From JAWKUK01 sp041398605 (lineage in GTDB: Bacteria; Planctomycetota; UBA1135; GCA-002686595), in the NCBI GenBank assembly GCA_041398605.1, contig JAWKUK010000014.1, positions 62,001-126,000 on the forward strand: a stretch of 64,000 bases of DNA, given 5' to 3'. The notes under the pieces were generated by a model. It did not search any database, was not told the DNA's origin, and worked only from the letters and a program-made list of their open reading frames with translations. A program made the position numbers and the translations under genes. Below, piece after piece: positions 6,592 to 15,774 of this stretch. Position 1 is the stretch's first letter; every line of letters begins with the position of its first letter.

Positions 6592-7902
6592 ATGAAGGTC
6601 CTCGTCGTCGGCTCGGGGGGGCGTGAACACGCCCTCGCCTGGAAGATCAAGCAGTCACCCCTCGTCACCGAGGTGATCTGCGCGCCCGGTAACGCCGGCA
6701 TCGCGAGCGTCGCCCGCCTCGAGAAGGTCGCGGCCGACGACGGCCCCGCCCTCGTCGCGCTCTGTGAGCAGGAGCAGCCCGGCCTCGTCGTCATCGGCCC
6801 CGAGGACCCACTGTGCGCAGGCCTCGCCGATCTCCTGCGCGAGAAGGGCTTCAAGGTCTTCGGCCCCGGCAAGGCCGGCGCGCTGCTCGAAGGCTCCAAG
6901 TCGTTCTCAAAGGACCTCCTCGAGAAGTACCGCATTCCCACGGCGGCCTCGCGCTCGTTCGATCGCAGCGGCGGCGCCAAGGGGTACCTCGAAGGCTGCA
7001 CGACCTGGCCGCAGGTCATCAAGGCCGACGGCCTCGCCGCAGGCAAGGGCGTCTACATCGTCCACGACGCGCGCGAGGGCAAGAGCGTCATCGACGCCCT
7101 GATGGAAGAGGGGCGCCACGGCAAGGCCGGCGTGCGCGTCCTCATCGAAGAGCACCTCGAGGGCGAAGAGGCGAGCATGTTCATGCTCACCGACGGCCAG
7201 ACGCTGTGCATCCTCGAAGCGGTGCAGGACCACAAGCGCGTCGGCGACGGCGACGTCGGCCCGAACACCGGCGGCATGGGCGTGTTCTCGCCCGTCCCGG
7301 AGCTCGGCAAGCGCGTCCACAAACAGATCGAGTCGCACGTGTTGCTGCCGACCGTGCACGCGCTGCGCCGCGAAGGCATCGACTTCCGCGGCGTGCTGTT
7401 CGTCGGCCTGATGATGACCGAGAGCGGCCCCAAGGTCATCGAATACAACGTGCGCTTCGGCGACCCCGAGTGCCAGGCCTTGATGCGCCGCCTGAAGTCG
7501 GACCTCGTCCCGCTCTTGCTCGCGACCGCCGAAGGCCGCCTGGAAGAGGTCGAGCCGCCGACCTGGGACCCGCGCGCGGTCGTCGGCGTCGTCGCCGCCG
7601 CCGAGGCGTACCCCGAAGCGCCCCGCAAGGGCGACCCGATCAGCGGGCTCGAAGCCGCCGACGAGGTCGAAGACGTCGTCGTCTTCCACGGCGCGACCAA
7701 GCGCGTCAAGTCGCCCGCCGGCGAGCTCGCGACCGTCACCAACGGCGGCCGCGTCCTGTGTGTTACGGCGCTCGGCGAGAACACGGACGTCGCGCGCGAG
7801 AAGGCGTACCGCGCGTACGACCTCATTAGCTGGGACGGCAAGTTCTGCCGCCGCGACATCGGGCGGCGGCGCGAAGCGCGTCGCAACGCGGCGCGGCCGT
7901 GA
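6592..7902 (+). CDS. purD: phosphoribosylamine--glycine ligase (GAR synthetase)
   Basis: PurD joins glycine to 5-phosphoribosylamine with ATP to make GAR, the second step of de novo purine synthesis, in the cytoplasm. The 436-residue protein shows the family signature from the start: MKVLVVGSGGREHALAWK, then PGNAGI, GPEDPL and GPGKAGALLEGSK. The ATP-grasp core follows with VIKADGLAAGKGVYI, EEHLEGEEAS, GPNTGGMGVFSP and EYNVRFGDPECQ. The length is normal for the family. I chose ATG at 6592 because the motif begins there and the upstream in-frame extension covers the tRNA region. The stop overlaps the next gene as GTGA. The other purine genes seen, purL and purQ, lie 8 kb away on the opposite strand. 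Confidence 0.97.
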   Translation: MKVLVVGSGGREHALAWKIKQSPLVTEVICAPGNAGIASVARLEKVAADDGPALVALCEQEQPGLVVIGPEDPLCAGLADLLREKGFKVFGPGKAGALLEGSKSFSKDLLEKYRIPTAASRSFDRSGGAKGYLEGCTTWPQVIKADGLAAGKGVYIVHDAREGKSVIDALMEEGRHGKAGVRVLIEEHLEGEEASMFMLTDGQTLCILEAVQDHKRVGDGDVGPNTGGMGVFSPVPELGKRVHKQIESHVLLPTVHALRREGIDFRGVLFVGLMMTESGPKVIEYNVRFGDPECQALMRRLKSDLVPLLLATAEGRLEEVEPPTWDPRAVVGVVAAAEAYPEAPRKGDPISGLEAADEVEDVVVFHGATKRVKSPAGELATVTNGGRVLCVTALGENTDVAREKAYRAYDLISWDGKFCRRDIGRRREARRNAARP

Positions 7903-8636
7903 GCGCCGGCCTGCGCCTCGGCGTGGGCGTTTGCGCCCTCAACGAAGAGGCGTCGCTGCCGCGCCTCCTCGCGCGCCTCACCGAGGCGGGCGAGGTCGCG
8001 GACCGCGCGGCGCACGTGGTCGTCGCGGACGGGGGCTCCAGCGACGGGACCGTCCGAGTCGCGGCCCGCTTTGGCGCGGCGGTCGTCCCGACCGCGCGCG
8101 GCCGCGGGGTCCAACTCGCGGCCGCCGCGGAGGCGCTCATGGCTTGGCAGGACGCGGCCGGCCAGGGCCTCGATGTGCTGATCTTCTTGCACGCAGACGC
8201 GGTGCCCGACCCCGGCGCGCTCTCAGCGCTCGCGGCGCGCTTCGCTGCCGGCGCCGAGGCCGCCGGGTTCTCCCAATCCGTCGAGGGGCCTGGCCGCGCG
8301 CTGCGCTGGATCGAGCGCGCCGCCGACGCGCGCGTGCGGCGCGGCATGATCTATGGGGACTCCGGGCTCGCGCTGACGCCCGCCGCCTACCGCCGCGCGG
8401 GCGGCTTTGAGCCCCTGCCGCTCTTCGAGGACGTCGCTTTGTCCCACGCGCTGCGGCGCGCGGGCGTGCGGGCCCAGCTCGTCGAGGGCGCGCGCCTCCG
8501 CGTCTCCGCCCGACGCTGGCAACGCGAGGGCATCTTGCGCTGTACGCTCCGGAACTGGATGCTAAGGGGGCTCTACGAGCTAGGTGTGTCGCCGCTGCGG
8601 CTCGCGCGCTCGTACCGGCCCCATTCGAGCCCGTGA
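7899..8636 (+). CDS. family 2 glycosyltransferase, TIGR04283-like
   Basis: This 245-residue protein has a GT-A nucleotide-sugar fold. It has NEEASLP near the start, the DGGSSDGT loop at about 44-51, a GRGVQL basic loop that contacts diphosphate, and LHADAVP near residue 106, where the middle Ala replaces one position of the usual DxD. The later GYD-like region reads YGDSGLAL and LFEDVALSHALR. It matches the small soluble transferases of the TIGR04283 type, which are widespread but mostly uncharacterised. GTG at 7899 overlaps the purD stop (GTGA), and its own stop overlaps the next start in the same manner. The coupling with purD and a Fur regulator does not indicate a substrate. Confidence 0.85.
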   Translation: MSAGLRLGVGVCALNEEASLPRLLARLTEAGEVADRAAHVVVADGGSSDGTVRVAARFGAAVVPTARGRGVQLAAAAEALMAWQDAAGQGLDVLIFLHADAVPDPGALSALAARFAAGAEAAGFSQSVEGPGRALRWIERAADARVRRGMIYGDSGLALTPAAYRRAGGFEPLPLFEDVALSHALRRAGVRAQLVEGARLRVSARRWQREGILRCTLRNWMLRGLYELGVSPLRLARSYRPHSSP

Positions 8637-9118
8637 AACACGCCGCGATCATCCAGCGCTTCGAGGACTACCTGCGCCAGCAGAACCTGCGCATGACGCC
8701 GCAGCGGCGCCAGGTCTTCGACAAGGCCTTCGAGACCCACGACCACTTCTCCGCCGAGACGATGTACGAGTGGCTCAAGGCCGAGTCCGGCGCGGCCGTG
8801 TCGCGCGCGACGGTCTACCGGACGCTCGACGTGCTGCAGAAGGGCGGCTTCATCGAGGCCGTCGAGACCGGCAACGGCGTCGTCTACGAGCACATCCTCG
8901 GCCACGAGCACCATGACCACATGGTCTGCACCGTCTGCGGCGGGATCGAGGAGTTCCGCGACGAGGAGATCGAGGCCTTGCAGCGCAAGAACGCCGAGGC
9001 GAAGGGCTTCATGATGACCGGGCACATGCTGCGCCTCTCCGGGATCTGCGGCGCGTGCGTGCAGCGCCTGAAGCTCGAGGGCCGCCTCGAGCAGCTGATC
9101 GGCGAGCTGGCCCAGTGA
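8633..9118 (+). CDS. Fur-family transcriptional regulator
   Basis: This is a 161-residue metal-sensing repressor of the Fur superfamily. The N-terminal winged helix includes MTPQRRQVFDKAF and a recognition helix around SRATVYRTLDVLQKGG. The dimerisation/metal domain has HILGHEHHDHM, the CTVC pair (Cys99, Cys102) and CGAC (Cys139, Cys142), which is the structural zinc site. These features fit Fur itself as well as Zur or PerR; the sequence alone does not decide the metal. GTG at 8633 is coupled to the preceding glycosyltransferase. The stop at 9118 is followed closely by a convergent gene ending at 9150. Confidence 0.9.
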   Translation: MKHAAIIQRFEDYLRQQNLRMTPQRRQVFDKAFETHDHFSAETMYEWLKAESGAAVSRATVYRTLDVLQKGGFIEAVETGNGVVYEHILGHEHHDHMVCTVCGGIEEFRDEEIEALQRKNAEAKGFMMTGHMLRLSGICGACVQRLKLEGRLEQLIGELAQ

Positions 9119-9149
9119 CGCTCGCGCCCGCGCGCGCGCGCCCCCGAGG

Positions 9150-9578
9150 TCACTTCCCGACCGAGACCGCGTCGTCGAGCTTGACGAGCACGAGGTGCGC
9201 GAGGCCAGCGTTGTGCACGCCAAACTTGCGCGCGCCGACGAGCAAGCGGCAGCGCTTGGCGCCCGTCGCCTCGACGCGAATGGCGGCGCGTCCGCCCTCG
9301 ATGACGAGCTCGGCGGTGCGCGCCGCGTCATCGAGCACCGGCGCGTCGTCCAGCGCCAAGTCGAGCGTGGCCGCGCGCACGGCGGTCCAGACGTCGCCCG
9401 CCTCGCGGTCGTAGTGGATGACGTGCGCGTTGTCGATGAACTCGCTGCTGACGAAGATCCCGACGCCGCTCGCGGCGACCGCGAGGCAGCTCGCGAGCGA
9501 TGCGCACACGGCGAGCGCGAGCGCCGCAGCAGCGCCGCCGATTCGAGTCCGGGGTACGGCCTTCATCGCGGTCCTCAT
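9150..9578 (-). CDS. small exported protein, DUF3568-like
   Basis: This protein of about 142 residues begins MRTAMKAVPRTRIGG and continues into a hydrophobic signal segment with LASC, a possible lipobox. The mature part resembles the protein encoded just upstream (9578-9988): SSEFIDNAHVIHYDREAGDVWTAV here against NDEFMDHAKFDIVKQDVDYVWASV there. The pair are therefore diverged tandem duplicates of a DUF3568-type exported family of unknown function. ATG at 9578 gives an ATGA overlap with the upstream stop and is preferred over TTG at 9581. The two genes form a minus-strand operon convergent with the Fur gene. Confidence 0.7.
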   Translation of the reverse strand: MRTAMKAVPRTRIGGAAAALALAVCASLASCLAVAASGVGIFVSSEFIDNAHVIHYDREAGDVWTAVRAATLDLALDDAPVLDDAARTAELVIEGGRAAIRVEATGAKRCRLLVGARKFGVHNAGLAHLVLVKLDDAVSVGK

Positions 9579-9988
9579 CAACGCAGGTCAGAGGCGATGC
9601 GGTCTTGCACCATCGTCGCGATGTCGTCGTTGTAGACGAGCAGCTTCTTGGCCGCGGTGCGGATGCTCGTCTCGCCGAGGTCGTAGCGCTCGACCTGCAC
9701 CGTCACGAGCGCGTTGTCGACGTAGGTTTGGAGGGCGCGCATGTCCTCGTCGACTTGCAGCAGGTCGGTGGTCATGTGCGCCATCGTGCTCTTCACCGAG
9801 GCCCAGACGTAATCGACGTCTTGCTTGACGATGTCGAACTTCGCGTGGTCCATGAACTCGTCGTTGACGACGACGGCTGCGCCGACGACGGCGAGCGGCG
9901 CGCACCCGCCGAGCGCGACCGCGACACAACCCAAGATCCCAAGCCCGAAGCTCTTCGGCATCGACATCTGCCCTCTCGTGTGATTCAT
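9578..9988 (-). CDS. small lipoprotein, DUF3568-like
   Basis: This 136-residue protein has a signal peptide ending in the clear lipobox LGGC, so it should be a lipoprotein. The mature domain (VVVNDEFMDHAKFDIVKQD and on to a short alpha/beta region) is of the DUF3568 type and has no known function. Starts at 9988, 9967 and 9961 are all possible; 9988 is preceded by GAGGGAG and 9967 by GAGAGGG. It heads a two-gene operon with its paralogue. About 250 bp of non-coding sequence separates it from the divergent kinase gene. Confidence 0.75.
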   Translation of the reverse strand: MNHTRGQMSMPKSFGLGILGCVAVALGGCAPLAVVGAAVVVNDEFMDHAKFDIVKQDVDYVWASVKSTMAHMTTDLLQVDEDMRALQTYVDNALVTVQVERYDLGETSIRTAAKKLLVYNDDIATMVQDRIASDLR

Positions 9989-10236
9989 CTGCTCCCTCGT
10001 GCCAGGCAGCGCGCGCCCTTGCGAACTCCTGGCGCGGGCCGTGCCCGCGCGCCTGGATCATAGGGACCCGCGCGCCGCCACTTCCACCATCCCGCGCAGG
10101 ACGTGCCCAAGATTTCGCGCCGCCCCAGCGCGGCCGCGGCGCCGCTGGTGGGGGACCCTGCTGTCAAGCGGCCCCATGCGTGGCACGCCCGCCCGGACGG
10201 GCCCGTTCCGCTGCGAGCGGCTAACCTGCCATTGCG

Positions 10237-13200
10237 ATGCGACCCGGCGAAACGAGCGACGACCGCCTGGACGCCTACCTCGACGCGCTCCTGCGGGGCG
10301 AGGAGGTGGCGCCCGAGGAGTTCCTCGCCCAGCGCGACGCGCGGGACGCCGCGGACGGCGGCGCCACGCGTGAGCGCGCGCTGCCGGGCTGGCTGCAGGA
10401 CGTGTGGCGGCTGGTGAACGGCGAGGCCGATCCCGCCGCCGGCCGCGCCGAGGACCCCGTCGCGAGCGACCTGCCCTGCGAGCGTGTCGGCGCGTTCCGC
10501 CTCCTCCGGCGCATCGGCGAGGGCGGCATGGGGCGGGTCTACCTCGCGCGGCAGATGCCGCTCGGCCGGCTCTGTGCGGTGAAGCTCCTGCGGCACGAGC
10601 ACTCCAACTCTCCGACCGCGGCGGCGCGGCTCGACCGCGAAGGGCGCCTCCTGGCAGCGCTCCGGCACGAGAGCCTGCTGCGCGTCCTGGACGCGGGCAA
10701 CGAAGCCGGGGCGCCGTGGATCGCGCTGGAGCTCGTGCCCGGGCGCAACCTCGATGAGCGGATCGCCGATGCGCGGCCCTCCGTCGCCGAGGTCCTGCGC
10801 TGGGGCGTCGAGCTCGCGGACGGGTTGGCACACGCGCACGCGGCGGGCATCGTCCATCGGGACGTGAAGCCGTCGAACGTTCGCATCACGCCGGACGGGC
10901 GGGCGCTCCTCCTGGACTTTGGGCTGGCGCGCGATGTGACGCGGGAGACGCTGCGCCTGACGCACTCGTTCGCGGGGACGCCGATGTACGTCGCGCCCGA
11001 GCAGCTGCGCGGCGCGCCCGTCGACGGCCGCTGTGATGTGTACAGCCTCGGCGCGACGCTCTACGAGGCGCTCGTCGGGGCGCCGCTGTTCGAAGGCGAC
11101 TCGGTCGAGCGTGTGCTCCACGCGGTCGCGCACGAAGCGCCGCGGTCGCTCGCGCAGCGCGGCCTGCGCGTCCCGAGCGACGTCGAGACGGTGCTCGCGA
11201 AGGCGCTCGAGAAGGACCCCGCGCGGCGGTACGCCACCGCGGCGGCGCTGCGCGACGACCTGCGGGCGGTGCTGGAGCTGCGCCCGATCCAGGCGCGGCG
11301 GGCGGGGCCCTACCGGCGCGGGCTGGCCTGGGCCCGGCGCCATCGGGCCCTCGTGGCGACGGCCGTGGTGTTGTCCTTCGTGCTCGCAGCGGTGTTCGTG
11401 CGCGATCGCTGGCGCGACCGGGCGCAAGCTGGGGAGCGCCAGCGCGAAGCGCGCGCGCTCGTCGTGCGCGCGCGCGACTTGATCGACCGGTACGGCGCGG
11501 GGCGCGCCGCGTATGAGCGCGCCAGCTTCGACCTGCGCGGCAGCGCGTCGATGGCGGAGATCGAATACACCTCGGCCGCAGAGATCCGGCGCCTCGGGCC
11601 CGCGCGCGCGCTCGTCGCGGACTACGAAGCGCTGCGCGTCTCGCTCGAGGAAGTGCCCGTCCTGCTCGGCCGCGCGGAGCGCCTCGATGCGGCCGCTTCC
11701 GGCGCCGTCGATGCCTGGGGCGCGTATTGGTTCCAGCGCTGGATGGACGTCCGCGACGACGAGCAGCGCGCCCTCGCAGCGCACTGTCGGGCGCGCATCC
11801 TCGCGCTCGATCCGGCTGGAGAGTGGGCGCAGCGCGTCTCCGGGCGCGTCGCGCTGACCGTGCGCGCAGCGCCCGGCGAGGCCGCTGTGCACCTCTTTCG
11901 AGTCGAGCGATTGTCGGAGCCAGCCGGCGCACGCTACGTGCCGCGGCCGCTCGGGAGCCCAGACAACGGCAACGAGTTCGGCGGCTTCGCGCTCGAAGTG
12001 TCAGAGGATCGTGGGCCGCTGCGCGCAGGGGACCTGATCGTCGAAGTCGCTGGGGGGCCCGTGCGCGGATCGGTCCTCAAGGCGCGCACGAGTGAAGGCT
12101 CTCGTGATGTGCTTTGGGACCGCTTGCTCGCTGTCGGTGATGAACCGTGTGAGGACCTCTGGGGCGCGCGACAGCTCGTTGCACGGCTCTGCGAGTCACC
12201 CGCTGCGCAACCCATTGGCCATCTCTTGCAGCAGCTCCAATGGGCCTCGCAGCTCGTCGGCGATGACGCTTCGGACCTGGACCCGGCGACGTGGTGCACC
12301 CCCCAGGCAGCGGTCGCGCGCGGGGGCATGGAGGTAGAGGTTCGGCGAGGTGACACGCGGCTCACGCTCGTCTGTCCCGAGGGGGTCGTCGCGCACACGA
12401 CCGGCGCGCCGCTCCTCGCGGATACAGCCTCCTATGTCGGGCAGACGCCGCTGGAGTTCCCAGCCTCGGAGCCTGGTTATTACGTGGCGTTGTTGGTGTG
12501 CCCGGGGTACGCGCCGCACCGCGTGTCGTTTCACTTGGACCATGCGTGCGAGCACTACGCGCGTGGCCTGACGCTCGAGGCGCGGCTCGTGCCGAGCGCA
12601 GAGGCGCCGGCGGGCTTCGTCCGCGTGGACGTGCACGCGCTCGGCGATGGCGTCGCGGCGTTCTGGATGCAGCGCTACGAGGTCACGACCGGTGAGTATC
12701 TCGAGTTCCTGCGCTCCGACGAGGCGCGCGCCGCGCTCGCGGCGGGCGCGCTCGAGCTGCCGCTGGTCAGCGCTGGGCCGATGGCGGGGAGCGCGTGGCC
12801 CGTCGATGCCGCGGGTCACCCGGCATTGCCGCCAGAGATCGGCCTTGATTGGCCGATCCTGGGGGTCTCGAGCGTCGGCGCGCGCGCCTACGCGCGGTGG
12901 TTTGATCGGGTCGGCGGGTATGCCTCGCGCGGGCTGCGGGCGGACCTGCCGACCCTCGACGAGTGGCGCTGGGGCGCGTTCGGCGGCGACGGGCGGGCGT
13001 ACGTGCACGGCCCGACCTTTGCACCCTCGTGGGTCAAGTCGCGCTTCACGCGGCCGGTGCCCGTGCCAGAGCCCGTCGGCGCGCTGCCGCTCGACGAGTC
13101 GCCTTGGGGCATCCACGACCTGGCCGGCAGCGCCGCGGAGTGGGTCCACATCGACGACCCCTGGCGCCCAGCGCGAGGGCGCGCCGTGGCCGAGCCAGCG

Positions 13201-13344
13201 GAGACCGTGTGGGCGCTCTGTGGCGGCGCGTGGAACCTCGCGGCGGCCCAGGACTTCGCGATCGGGCGCACGCGCTACCTCGCCGAGGACGACGTCGATG
13301 TCGGCGCGGGGTTCCGGCTCGTGCTGCGCGAGGAGCCGCGATGA
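10237..13344 (+). CDS. transmembrane Ser/Thr protein kinase with C-terminal formylglycine-enzyme-like domain
   Basis: This 1035-residue receptor-type kinase has an N-terminal Hanks-type domain: glycine loop IGEGGMGRVYLAR (93-105), Lys116, HRDVKPSN (207-214), DFG (227-229) and APE (253-255). All catalytic residues are present. A single membrane span lies at about 370-390 (ALVATAVVLSFVLAAV). A long helical/sensor region follows, and then a sulfatase-modifying-factor-like domain from about 800 (WMQRYEVTTGEYLEFL) to the end (GAGFRLVLRE). It probably senses something outside the cytoplasmic membrane and phosphorylates cytoplasmic targets. The stop overlaps the ECF sigma gene as ATGA, a pairing familiar from planctomycetes, so the sigma factor is the obvious candidate partner. 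The preceding 140 residues of family-specific N-terminus contain no recognised domain. Confidence 0.9.
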   Translation: MRPGETSDDRLDAYLDALLRGEEVAPEEFLAQRDARDAADGGATRERALPGWLQDVWRLVNGEADPAAGRAEDPVASDLPCERVGAFRLLRRIGEGGMGRVYLARQMPLGRLCAVKLLRHEHSNSPTAAARLDREGRLLAALRHESLLRVLDAGNEAGAPWIALELVPGRNLDERIADARPSVAEVLRWGVELADGLAHAHAAGIVHRDVKPSNVRITPDGRALLLDFGLARDVTRETLRLTHSFAGTPMYVAPEQLRGAPVDGRCDVYSLGATLYEALVGAPLFEGDSVERVLHAVAHEAPRSLAQRGLRVPSDVETVLAKALEKDPARRYATAAALRDDLRAVLELRPIQARRAGPYRRGLAWARRHRALVATAVVLSFVLAAVFVRDRWRDRAQAGERQREARALVVRARDLIDRYGAGRAAYERASFDLRGSASMAEIEYTSAAEIRRLGPARALVADYEALRVSLEEVPVLLGRAERLDAAASGAVDAWGAYWFQRWMDVRDDEQRALAAHCRARILALDPAGEWAQRVSGRVALTVRAAPGEAAVHLFRVERLSEPAGARYVPRPLGSPDNGNEFGGFALEVSEDRGPLRAGDLIVEVAGGPVRGSVLKARTSEGSRDVLWDRLLAVGDEPCEDLWGARQLVARLCESPAAQPIGHLLQQLQWASQLVGDDASDLDPATWCTPQAAVARGGMEVEVRRGDTRLTLVCPEGVVAHTTGAPLLADTASYVGQTPLEFPASEPGYYVALLVCPGYAPHRVSFHLDHACEHYARGLTLEARLVPSAEAPAGFVRVDVHALGDGVAAFWMQRYEVTTGEYLEFLRSDEARAALAAGALELPLVSAGPMAGSAWPVDAAGHPALPPEIGLDWPILGVSSVGARAYARWFDRVGGYASRGLRADLPTLDEWRWGAFGGDGRAYVHGPTFAPSWVKSRFTRPVPVPEPVGALPLDESPWGIHDLAGSAAEWVHIDDPWRPARGRAVAEPAETVWALCGGAWNLAAAQDFAIGRTRYLAEDDVDVGAGFRLVLREEPR

Positions 13345-13901
13345 GCGGCGACCTCGATGCACGGATCTTGGCGCAAGAGGGCGCGCTCCGGGCGTACCTC
13401 ACGCGGCGTTGCGGGAGCCTCCTGCGCTTCGAAGAGCTCGATGACCTGGTGCAGTCCGTCTTCGTGCGCGCCTTGGGGCGCGCCGGCGAACCCGAGCTCG
13501 AGAGCGAGCCGCAGCTGCGCGCCTGGCTCTTCACGATCGCGGCCAATCTCCTGGAGGACCGGCGCGAGCACTGGCGCACGTTGAAGCGCGGCGCCGGGCG
13601 CGTCGTGCGCTTGACGCTGTCCGAGCGGCCCCGCGATGGCGCAGCGGCGCCGCCCGCGCTGCAGTCGGGGCCCGCGACGAAGGCCGCGCGGCGAGAGCTC
13701 TTGGTCCTCACGGCGCGAGCCTTGGCGGCCCTGCCCGAGCAGGACCGCCACCTGGTCAAGTGGCGCTCGGAGGGGGTGCCCGTCGAGGAGCAGGCGGTCC
13801 GGCTCGGGCTGTCCTACGCCGCGGCCCAGCGCGCGGGGCTGCGCGCCTTCGAGCGGTTCCGCAAGGTGTTCGAGCTGGCGACGCGCCGCGCTGGACGCTG
13901 A
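13341..13901 (+). CDS. ECF-type RNA polymerase sigma factor
   Basis: This 186-residue protein has sigma region 2 (RFEELDDLVQSVFVRALGR and LRAWLFTIAANLLEDRREHW) and region 4 (LAALPEQDRHLVKWRSEG, then VEEQAVRLGLSYAAAQRAGL). No anti-sigma gene is adjacent; instead it is coupled by ATGA overlap to the transmembrane kinase. In several planctomycete ECF groups a Ser/Thr kinase takes the place of the anti-sigma factor, so regulation by phosphorylation is a reasonable inference. Region 2 lacks a long extension, so the protein is of ordinary ECF length. Confidence 0.9.
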   Translation: MSGDLDARILAQEGALRAYLTRRCGSLLRFEELDDLVQSVFVRALGRAGEPELESEPQLRAWLFTIAANLLEDRREHWRTLKRGAGRVVRLTLSERPRDGAAAPPALQSGPATKAARRELLVLTARALAALPEQDRHLVKWRSEGVPVEEQAVRLGLSYAAAQRAGLRAFERFRKVFELATRRAGR

Positions 13902-14055
13902 GCTGGGCGGTCGACGAGCGCGGGCTGGCGCGCGCTCGAGCGGCCCCCGCCGAATTCCGCTGGATTCCTTGTCTGCGGGCTGCGTGGTCCCCGTTCCAGG
14001 CCCCGCCCCGCGACCGGAGTTGGTCCGTGGGGCGCTCCTGTAACGCGAGAATCCC

Positions 14056-15774
14056 ATGCACTCCCAAATCCGATCGACGTACACGCTCCAACCCTCGAGT
14101 CGGCGACTGGCTGGCCCCGGGGCATTGTGCTTTGGCCTCTTGATGGGCGCGTCCAGCGCCCAGAAGTTGCTGCATACGCACCTCGGCGACGCCGCGCAGC
14201 TACGGCTCGGAGGGACGATCCGCGCTGCAGGCGACGTCGACGGTGATGGGACACGCGACTACCTGATCGGTCTCCCCGACGCGGACCCGAACGGGCTCTC
14301 ATCGGGTGAAGTGCGCGTCTACTCCGGCGCGACCGGCGGCGTCGTCCGCACGTTGGTGGGGAGCGCCGCGAACGACCTCTTTGGCGGCTCCGCCGTCGGG
14401 GTCGGGGACCTCGACGCCGACGGCTTCGACGACCTGCTCGTGGGCGCGGTGGGCGCCGGCGTCGGCGGCACCGCGGCGGTCCTCTCCGGCCTCGACGGCA
14501 GCGTGATCTACAGCTACGCGGCGGCGTCAGCGAACGACCGCTTTGGGTGCGATGTCGCGTCGCTCCGAGACGTCGACCTCGACAGCGTGCCGGACTTTGC
14601 CATCGCGGCCGAGAACGACAACTCGGGTCCCAACGGCACGAGCGGCGCGGTCCGGGTCTACTCGGGTGCGACGGGCGCCCTCGTCTTCGTCAAGTACGGT
14701 GACAGCCACCTCGACCGGTTCGGCGCCAGCGTGCGCGGCGTCGGGGACGTGACCGGCGATGGGCGCAGCGAGCTGCTCGTCGGCGCGACCGCCGATGACG
14801 ACGGCGGCGCTCAGTCGGGCGTCGTGCACCTGTTGTCGGGGCTCGACGGCGCGACGCTGTGGCGCGTGTTCGGCGAGGGCGCAGGGCACGGCTACGGCGC
14901 GACGCTAGACGGCGCGGGCGCGGACATGGACGGTGACTCCGTGCCGGACGTGCTCGTCGGGACCGCGACCGGCGACTACGCGCACGTGCTGTCGGGCGCC
15001 ACCGGCGCGCGCATCCGGCGCCACGACCGGACGGGCAGCGGTGGCGGCTCGCCGCTCTTTGGCCACGGCGTCGCGGCCCTCGGTGACATCGACCTCGATG
15101 GGCGCGGGGACTACGCGATCGGCGACAACGGGGCGTACCTCTTGGGCCAGGTGCGCGTCTATTCCGGCGCGACGGGTGACGAGGTCTATGTCATCAGTTG
15201 GATGGACCAGAACCACGACTTCGGCGGCACGATCGCCAACGTCGGCGACCTCGACGGCGACGCGCTCGACGAGTTCGGGATCGGCGCTGCGGGTTATGAC
15301 AACGGAGCGCTCGGCAACGCCGGTCGCGTCGGAATCTACTCACCGCAGGCGCCGATCGGCGTGCACTACTGCGCGCCGGCGAACATCGGCTCGTCTGGAC
15401 GAGCTGCCGTCACGCGCGCGTACGGGGCGACGTCGGTCGCTGAGAACTGCTTCAGCCTGACGGTGACGGCGTTGCCGGTGGCGACGTTCGGCTACTTCAT
15501 CGCGGGCACCGCGCAGACCAGCTTCCCCGCGCCCGGCTCGCTCGGGATCATCTGCATCGGGGGCGCCAATGTCGCGCGCTTCAATGCGCAGGACCAGATC
15601 TTGCGCGGTCCCGGGGGATCGGTGCTGGTGAACCTCGCTGCGATCCCGGGGAATCCGCCGCGCCCGGTGATGCCGGGGGAGACGTGGAACTTCCAGTGTT
15701 GGTTCCGCGACTCGACGCCGGCTGGGGCCGCGACGAGCAACTTCTCCGACGCCGTGAGCGTGCAGTTCCAGTGA
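14056..15774 (+). CDS. secreted FG-GAP repeat protein with planctomycete C-terminal module
   Basis: This 572-residue exported protein has a signal segment (GALCFGLLMGASSAQ), then about seven FG-GAP/integrin-alpha-like blades recognisable by repeated D.DGDG calcium loops (DVDGDGTRDY, DLDADGFDDL, DVTGDGRSEL, DIDLDGRGDY, DLDGDALDEF) and the phrase VRVYSGATG. The result should be a seven-bladed beta propeller binding calcium. From about 435 onward comes a separate module starting with YCAPAN and ending GETWNFQCWFRD...SNFSDA near the C terminus. The same module closes three other secreted proteins in this window. Its role (surface attachment or ligand binding) is unknown. It sits 154 bp after the sigma gene. 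Confidence 0.85.
   Translation: MHSQIRSTYTLQPSSRRLAGPGALCFGLLMGASSAQKLLHTHLGDAAQLRLGGTIRAAGDVDGDGTRDYLIGLPDADPNGLSSGEVRVYSGATGGVVRTLVGSAANDLFGGSAVGVGDLDADGFDDLLVGAVGAGVGGTAAVLSGLDGSVIYSYAAASANDRFGCDVASLRDVDLDSVPDFAIAAENDNSGPNGTSGAVRVYSGATGALVFVKYGDSHLDRFGASVRGVGDVTGDGRSELLVGATADDDGGAQSGVVHLLSGLDGATLWRVFGEGAGHGYGATLDGAGADMDGDSVPDVLVGTATGDYAHVLSGATGARIRRHDRTGSGGGSPLFGHGVAALGDIDLDGRGDYAIGDNGAYLLGQVRVYSGATGDEVYVISWMDQNHDFGGTIANVGDLDGDALDEFGIGAAGYDNGALGNAGRVGIYSPQAPIGVHYCAPANIGSSGRAAVTRAYGATSVAENCFSLTVTALPVATFGYFIAGTAQTSFPAPGSLGIICIGGANVARFNAQDQILRGPGGSVLVNLAAIPGNPPRPVMPGETWNFQCWFRDSTPAGAATSNFSDAVSVQFQ

Noticed and set aside
9985..11892. 635-codon antisense frame over the kinase gene
   Set aside because: Long Arg/Ala/Pro-rich antisense frames arise everywhere in DNA with G/C in nearly all third positions. 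The opposite strand has clear kinase motifs. The same applies to antisense frames at 16819-18909 and 18213-19625 (purL), 60992-62374 (uvrB) and others.
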